Part shown: piece by piece, positions 7,360 through 9,194 of the stretch
Position numbering within the stretch: the first letter of the stretch is position 1
Layout of the letters: each line of letters opens with the position of its first letter
Assembly (NCBI GenBank): GCA_963582065.1
Contig: CAUZRQ010000191.1
Location: 1 to 9,194 of the forward strand
Reading direction: 5' to 3'
DNA: 9,194 nucleotides
From: UBA8437 sp963582065
Lineage (GTDB): Bacteria; Planctomycetota; Planctomycetia; Planctomycetales; Planctomycetaceae
Translations under genes and position numbers: made by a program
The notes under the pieces: model-generated
Databases searched by the model: none
What the model was told of the DNA's origin: nothing
Seen by the model: only the letters and a program-made list of their open reading frames with translations

Positions 7360-7388
7360 ACTGTAAGCGTTTTTTCGCTACCTGTCAC
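7360..7388 (-). promoter_or_regulatory. Candidate sigma70-type promoter for DUF1501 and the propeller gene
   Basis: On the minus strand GTGACA (7388-7383) matches the -35 consensus at 5 of 6 positions. TACAGT (7365-7360) matches the -10 consensus at 4 of 6. The spacer is the optimal 17 bases and contains a run of six A. Transcription would start near 7353, leaving about 29 bases before the TTG start, enough for the GAGGGG ribosome binding site. The gap (7325-7478) is more AT-rich than its surroundings. If real, the DUF1501 and propeller genes have their own promoter. I see no clear terminator for the esterase gene in this gap. Confidence 0.4.
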
Positions 7389-7478
7389 CATGGACACATT
7401 TGCTGCCCATTGTCAGGGGTCTTGTCATTTATTCAGTTATCCAGGTGCTTGTGAACCAGCCGCAGAACTGTGGCCGTT

Positions 7479-8726
7479 TTACTTGGATCGGCCCAGGAGA
7501 TCGGTCATGGCCCGGCCCATGGCTTCGCCCACGTTCATGTAGGTCTCGGCGTTGCCGCTGTAGTGACCGCCTGAACTGCCCCCTTTAGAGAGTGGGTGGC
7601 TGTAAACGCAGGCGACGTTGCCCTTGAACTCCTGGTACTTGCCGGACTTGCCGTCGACCGCAAGCATGGCATCAAGGACTTTTCCGCCGCCATCGGTGGC
7701 GCCTTTCTTGGTTTGGCCAAGGGAGGCACAGACGAACTTCGCGGCGGGCGCATTGAAGTCCTTGCGAAGCGTCTTGATGAGATGAACCAGGTTCTTCTCG
7801 TAGCGGCTCGAAAGTGCGGCACTGCGACTGTCGCGATCCCCCTGCCACCAGAAGAAACCGGCAATCTCATAACCATTCGCCGACGCCAGCTCTTTACGGA
7901 TGGCCGCCAACTCGGCCTTGTGTTTTCGCAGCCCCTCCCGCGTGAAGTGTGCTCGCCGAGCGAAGTCTTCCTTCGCCGCGATTTGCGTTTTGAATACTTC
8001 AACCTTCGCCGCGTCCACCTTCGTCTTCTTGACGCCGGGGTAGTACTTGTCGAGTTCGCTCAGCACCTTCTTCGCCCTGGCAATATCGCCGTCGTACTGC
8101 ATGCCGGCGTACCAGTTGATCTTCTTCGGCTCGGTGCCCTTCACCCAGCGTTCAGGCGTCCCCTTGTACCCGGGATGAACCCAGGTGACACCCTTGGCAT
8201 CGGTGAACTCAAAGCCCTCGCTGCCCGGCGGCAGCAGGTCCCAGCCCAGGGCACGATTGCCGATGCAACTCTTGAGAATGAGTACCGGCGCGTCGGTCGC
8301 GTGCCCGACGTGGTGCCCGATACCGATTTCCGGCCCGATCTTCCCGCCCTTGATGGTCATCCACTCGTTATTGAAACCTCTCATGCGACGAAGGCCGCTG
8401 CCCATGATCCGCACGTTACGCACGTCCTTACGTTCCGTCCACTCTCCCGCGTCGTCCACGAGGTACGGGTACAATTTCTTCGTCTTTGTTGCGTGCTCCA
8501 GCGTACCGTCCTTGTCCCCGGCAACCCGGCCGAAACCCAACATGTTGGACTGCCCCAACAGGATGTAGACCTGGACCGGCTTGGACATATCCGCGGGCTT
8601 GCCGTCCGGGTCCGGCAATTGCCGGCCGGGGTCCGTGTTGATCTTCTCGGCCGCCGGCGTAATGGACTCGCCGGTCGCCAGTAGCACGATCCAGCACAGG
8701 GAAGTCACCAGTATTGGTTTGCTCAT
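7479..8726 (-). CDS. SASA-family (sialate O-acetylesterase-like) SGNH carbohydrate esterase
   Basis: The product has 415 residues, starting at ATG 8726 with GAGG 8 bases upstream. It has a probable signal peptide (hydrophobic residues 5-18, likely cleavage near SITPAAE). SGNH landmarks are the nucleophile block LLGQSNM (57-62, Ser60), the block GPEIGIGHH (131-139), CIGNRALGWD (154-163), the block WWQGDRD (293-299) and a candidate catalytic histidine in GGHYSGN (His388). Residues about 215-285 form a lysine-rich, probably helical insert between the core blocks. Members of this superfamily remove acetyl groups from sugars or glycans; the actual substrate here is unknown, and sialic acid should not be assumed. 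The acidic residue usually three positions before the histidine is Ser385 instead. It follows the sulfatase-like gene by 75 bases on the same strand, so the two are probably co-transcribed. Confidence 0.82.
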   Translation of the reverse strand: MSKPILVTSLCWIVLLATGESITPAAEKINTDPGRQLPDPDGKPADMSKPVQVYILLGQSNMLGFGRVAGDKDGTLEHATKTKKLYPYLVDDAGEWTERKDVRNVRIMGSGLRRMRGFNNEWMTIKGGKIGPEIGIGHHVGHATDAPVLILKSCIGNRALGWDLLPPGSEGFEFTDAKGVTWVHPGYKGTPERWVKGTEPKKINWYAGMQYDGDIARAKKVLSELDKYYPGVKKTKVDAAKVEVFKTQIAAKEDFARRAHFTREGLRKHKAELAAIRKELASANGYEIAGFFWWQGDRDSRSAALSSRYEKNLVHLIKTLRKDFNAPAAKFVCASLGQTKKGATDGGGKVLDAMLAVDGKSGKYQEFKGNVACVYSHPLSKGGSSGGHYSGNAETYMNVGEAMGRAMTDLLGRSK

Positions 8727-8751
8727 CGATGTGTCCTCATCGTCACTTCAT

Positions 8752-8784
8752 GCCACCGGGACCCACCTCTAGCGGGCCGGTGGC
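8752..8784. repeat. Small inverted repeat between the sulfatase-like and esterase genes
   Basis: GCCACCGG (8752-8759) and CCGGTGGC (8777-8784) are perfect reverse complements with a 17-base loop. No T-run follows. It could be a weak attenuator or mRNA processing hairpin in the 75-base gap, or chance in GC-rich DNA. Confidence 0.2.
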
Positions 8785-8801
8785 CGTATCCGGGATGCCG
8801 A

Positions 8802-9194
8802 TCACTTTTTCGTCCCGGCTTTCAGTTCTTCCAGTGTCAGACGCGAGTCCTTGTTCGTGTCTTTTCGCTTGAATTGCGAGGTCAGCGCCGGAACGTTCCG
8901 GTCAGTTGGATCTCCAATGTACTCTTTCAACGTCAGAAAGCCGTCGTCATTCGTGTCGCGTCTTCTCAAGAACGTCGCGAGCTTGCGGGGGTTTCGTTTG
9001 CCGCCTTTCTTCTTCGGATTTGATTTCGGAGGTGTCTTTGGGCGTTCCGCAAGTTTGCCGTCGAGATAATGATCGAAGTACTTGCCGCCGGCGAGGTTGA
9101 GGGCTGTGGTCGGACCGGGATCCATCAACCCTCGTGACCATTTGTGAAGCTTCTTCCGCATGCGCGCGGCCCGGTCGGCGTGCTTCGCGATGAG
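8802..9194 (-). CDS. C-terminal part of a probable sulfatase with two EF-hand calcium-binding loops
   Basis: The frame is open from the right edge of the window to the TGA at 8804-8802, so 130 residues of a longer protein are visible. The internal ATG at 9161 is probably not the start, because the frame continues upstream without a stop and has no evident ribosome binding site. The first residues (LIAKHADRAARMRKKLHKW) resemble the terminal helix of planctomycete sulfatases, which often reads as a charged segment followed by L-x-x-W. A lysine-rich linker follows. EF-hand loop 1 (visible residues 80-91, bases 8922-8957) is DTNDDGFLTLKE, with all canonical calcium ligands. Loop 2 (112-123, bases 8826-8861) is DTNKDSRLTLEE, with serine replacing the usual glycine at position 6. 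The sulfatase catalytic domain with its C/S-x-P-x-R motif lies outside the window, so the sulfatase call is inference; the EF-hands are seen directly. Confidence 0.65.
   Translation of the reverse strand, partial: LIAKHADRAARMRKKLHKWSRGLMDPGPTTALNLAGGKYFDHYLDGKLAERPKTPPKSNPKKKGGKRNPRKLATFLRRRDTNDDGFLTLKEYIGDPTDRNVPALTSQFKRKDTNKDSRLTLEELKAGTKK

Noticed and set aside
7364..7381. AGCG-TTTTTT-CGCT as an intrinsic terminator
   Set aside because: The stem is only 4 bp with the T-run in the loop and not after it; the same bases are better explained as a promoter spacer.
7596..8684. Plus-strand open frame of 362 codons antisense to the esterase gene
   Set aside because: The minus strand carries the SGNH motifs; this frame is a shadow with no recognisable features.
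326..9194. A defence system, CRISPR array, prophage or transposon
   Set aside because: No repeats of array type, no transposase, integrase, nuclease or helicase motifs, and all confident genes belong to ordinary planctomycete exported-protein families.

Overview
The window looks like chromosomal DNA from a GC-rich planctomycete (phylum Planctomycetota). The evidence is the combination of families: a PSCyt2/PSD1 (DUF1549/DUF1553) protein, two DUF1501 proteins with twin-arginine leaders, a PQQ-like beta-propeller carrying the WPRFRGPNG motif, a SASA-type carbohydrate esterase, and the tail of a probable sulfatase with EF-hands. I see no RNA gene, CRISPR array, insertion sequence or phage gene.

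Layout. Positions 1-72 hold the first 24 codons of a minus-strand gene that leaves the window at the left edge; it has a clear ribosome binding site and a possible promoter. It is divergent from a plus-strand pair: a DUF1549/DUF1553 protein (326-2647) and a DUF1501 protein (2680-4137), 32 bases apart and probably one operon. A long near-perfect hairpin (4163-4233) follows, in the gap where this pair meets the minus-strand genes head to head. The rest is on the minus strand, read from right to left: a probable sulfatase C-terminus with two EF-hand loops (8802-9194, cut by the window edge), a SASA-family esterase (7479-8726), a second DUF1501 protein starting at TTG (5927-7324), and a PQQ-like beta-propeller protein (4412-5791).

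How the genes may work together. All six genes longer than the left-edge fragment are probably exported: four have Sec- or Tat-type leaders, the esterase has a probable Sec leader, and the sulfatase-like tail belongs to a family that is usually exported. Sulfatase plus carbohydrate esterase suggests removal of sulfate and acyl groups from a polysaccharide, but this is inference from family. The DUF1549/DUF1553-DUF1501 pair is a very common planctomycete module with no settled biochemical role. The second DUF1501 gene has no DUF1549/DUF1553 partner here and is followed by the beta-propeller gene. A candidate promoter before it suggests that DUF1501 and the propeller can be transcribed apart from the sulfatase and esterase genes.

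I found no convincing evidence of a wholly new system. The best leads are non-coding: a perfect 9-bp dyad in the leader of the first operon, the 32-bp-arm hairpin between the convergent operons, and a repeat-dyad-repeat pattern before the propeller gene.
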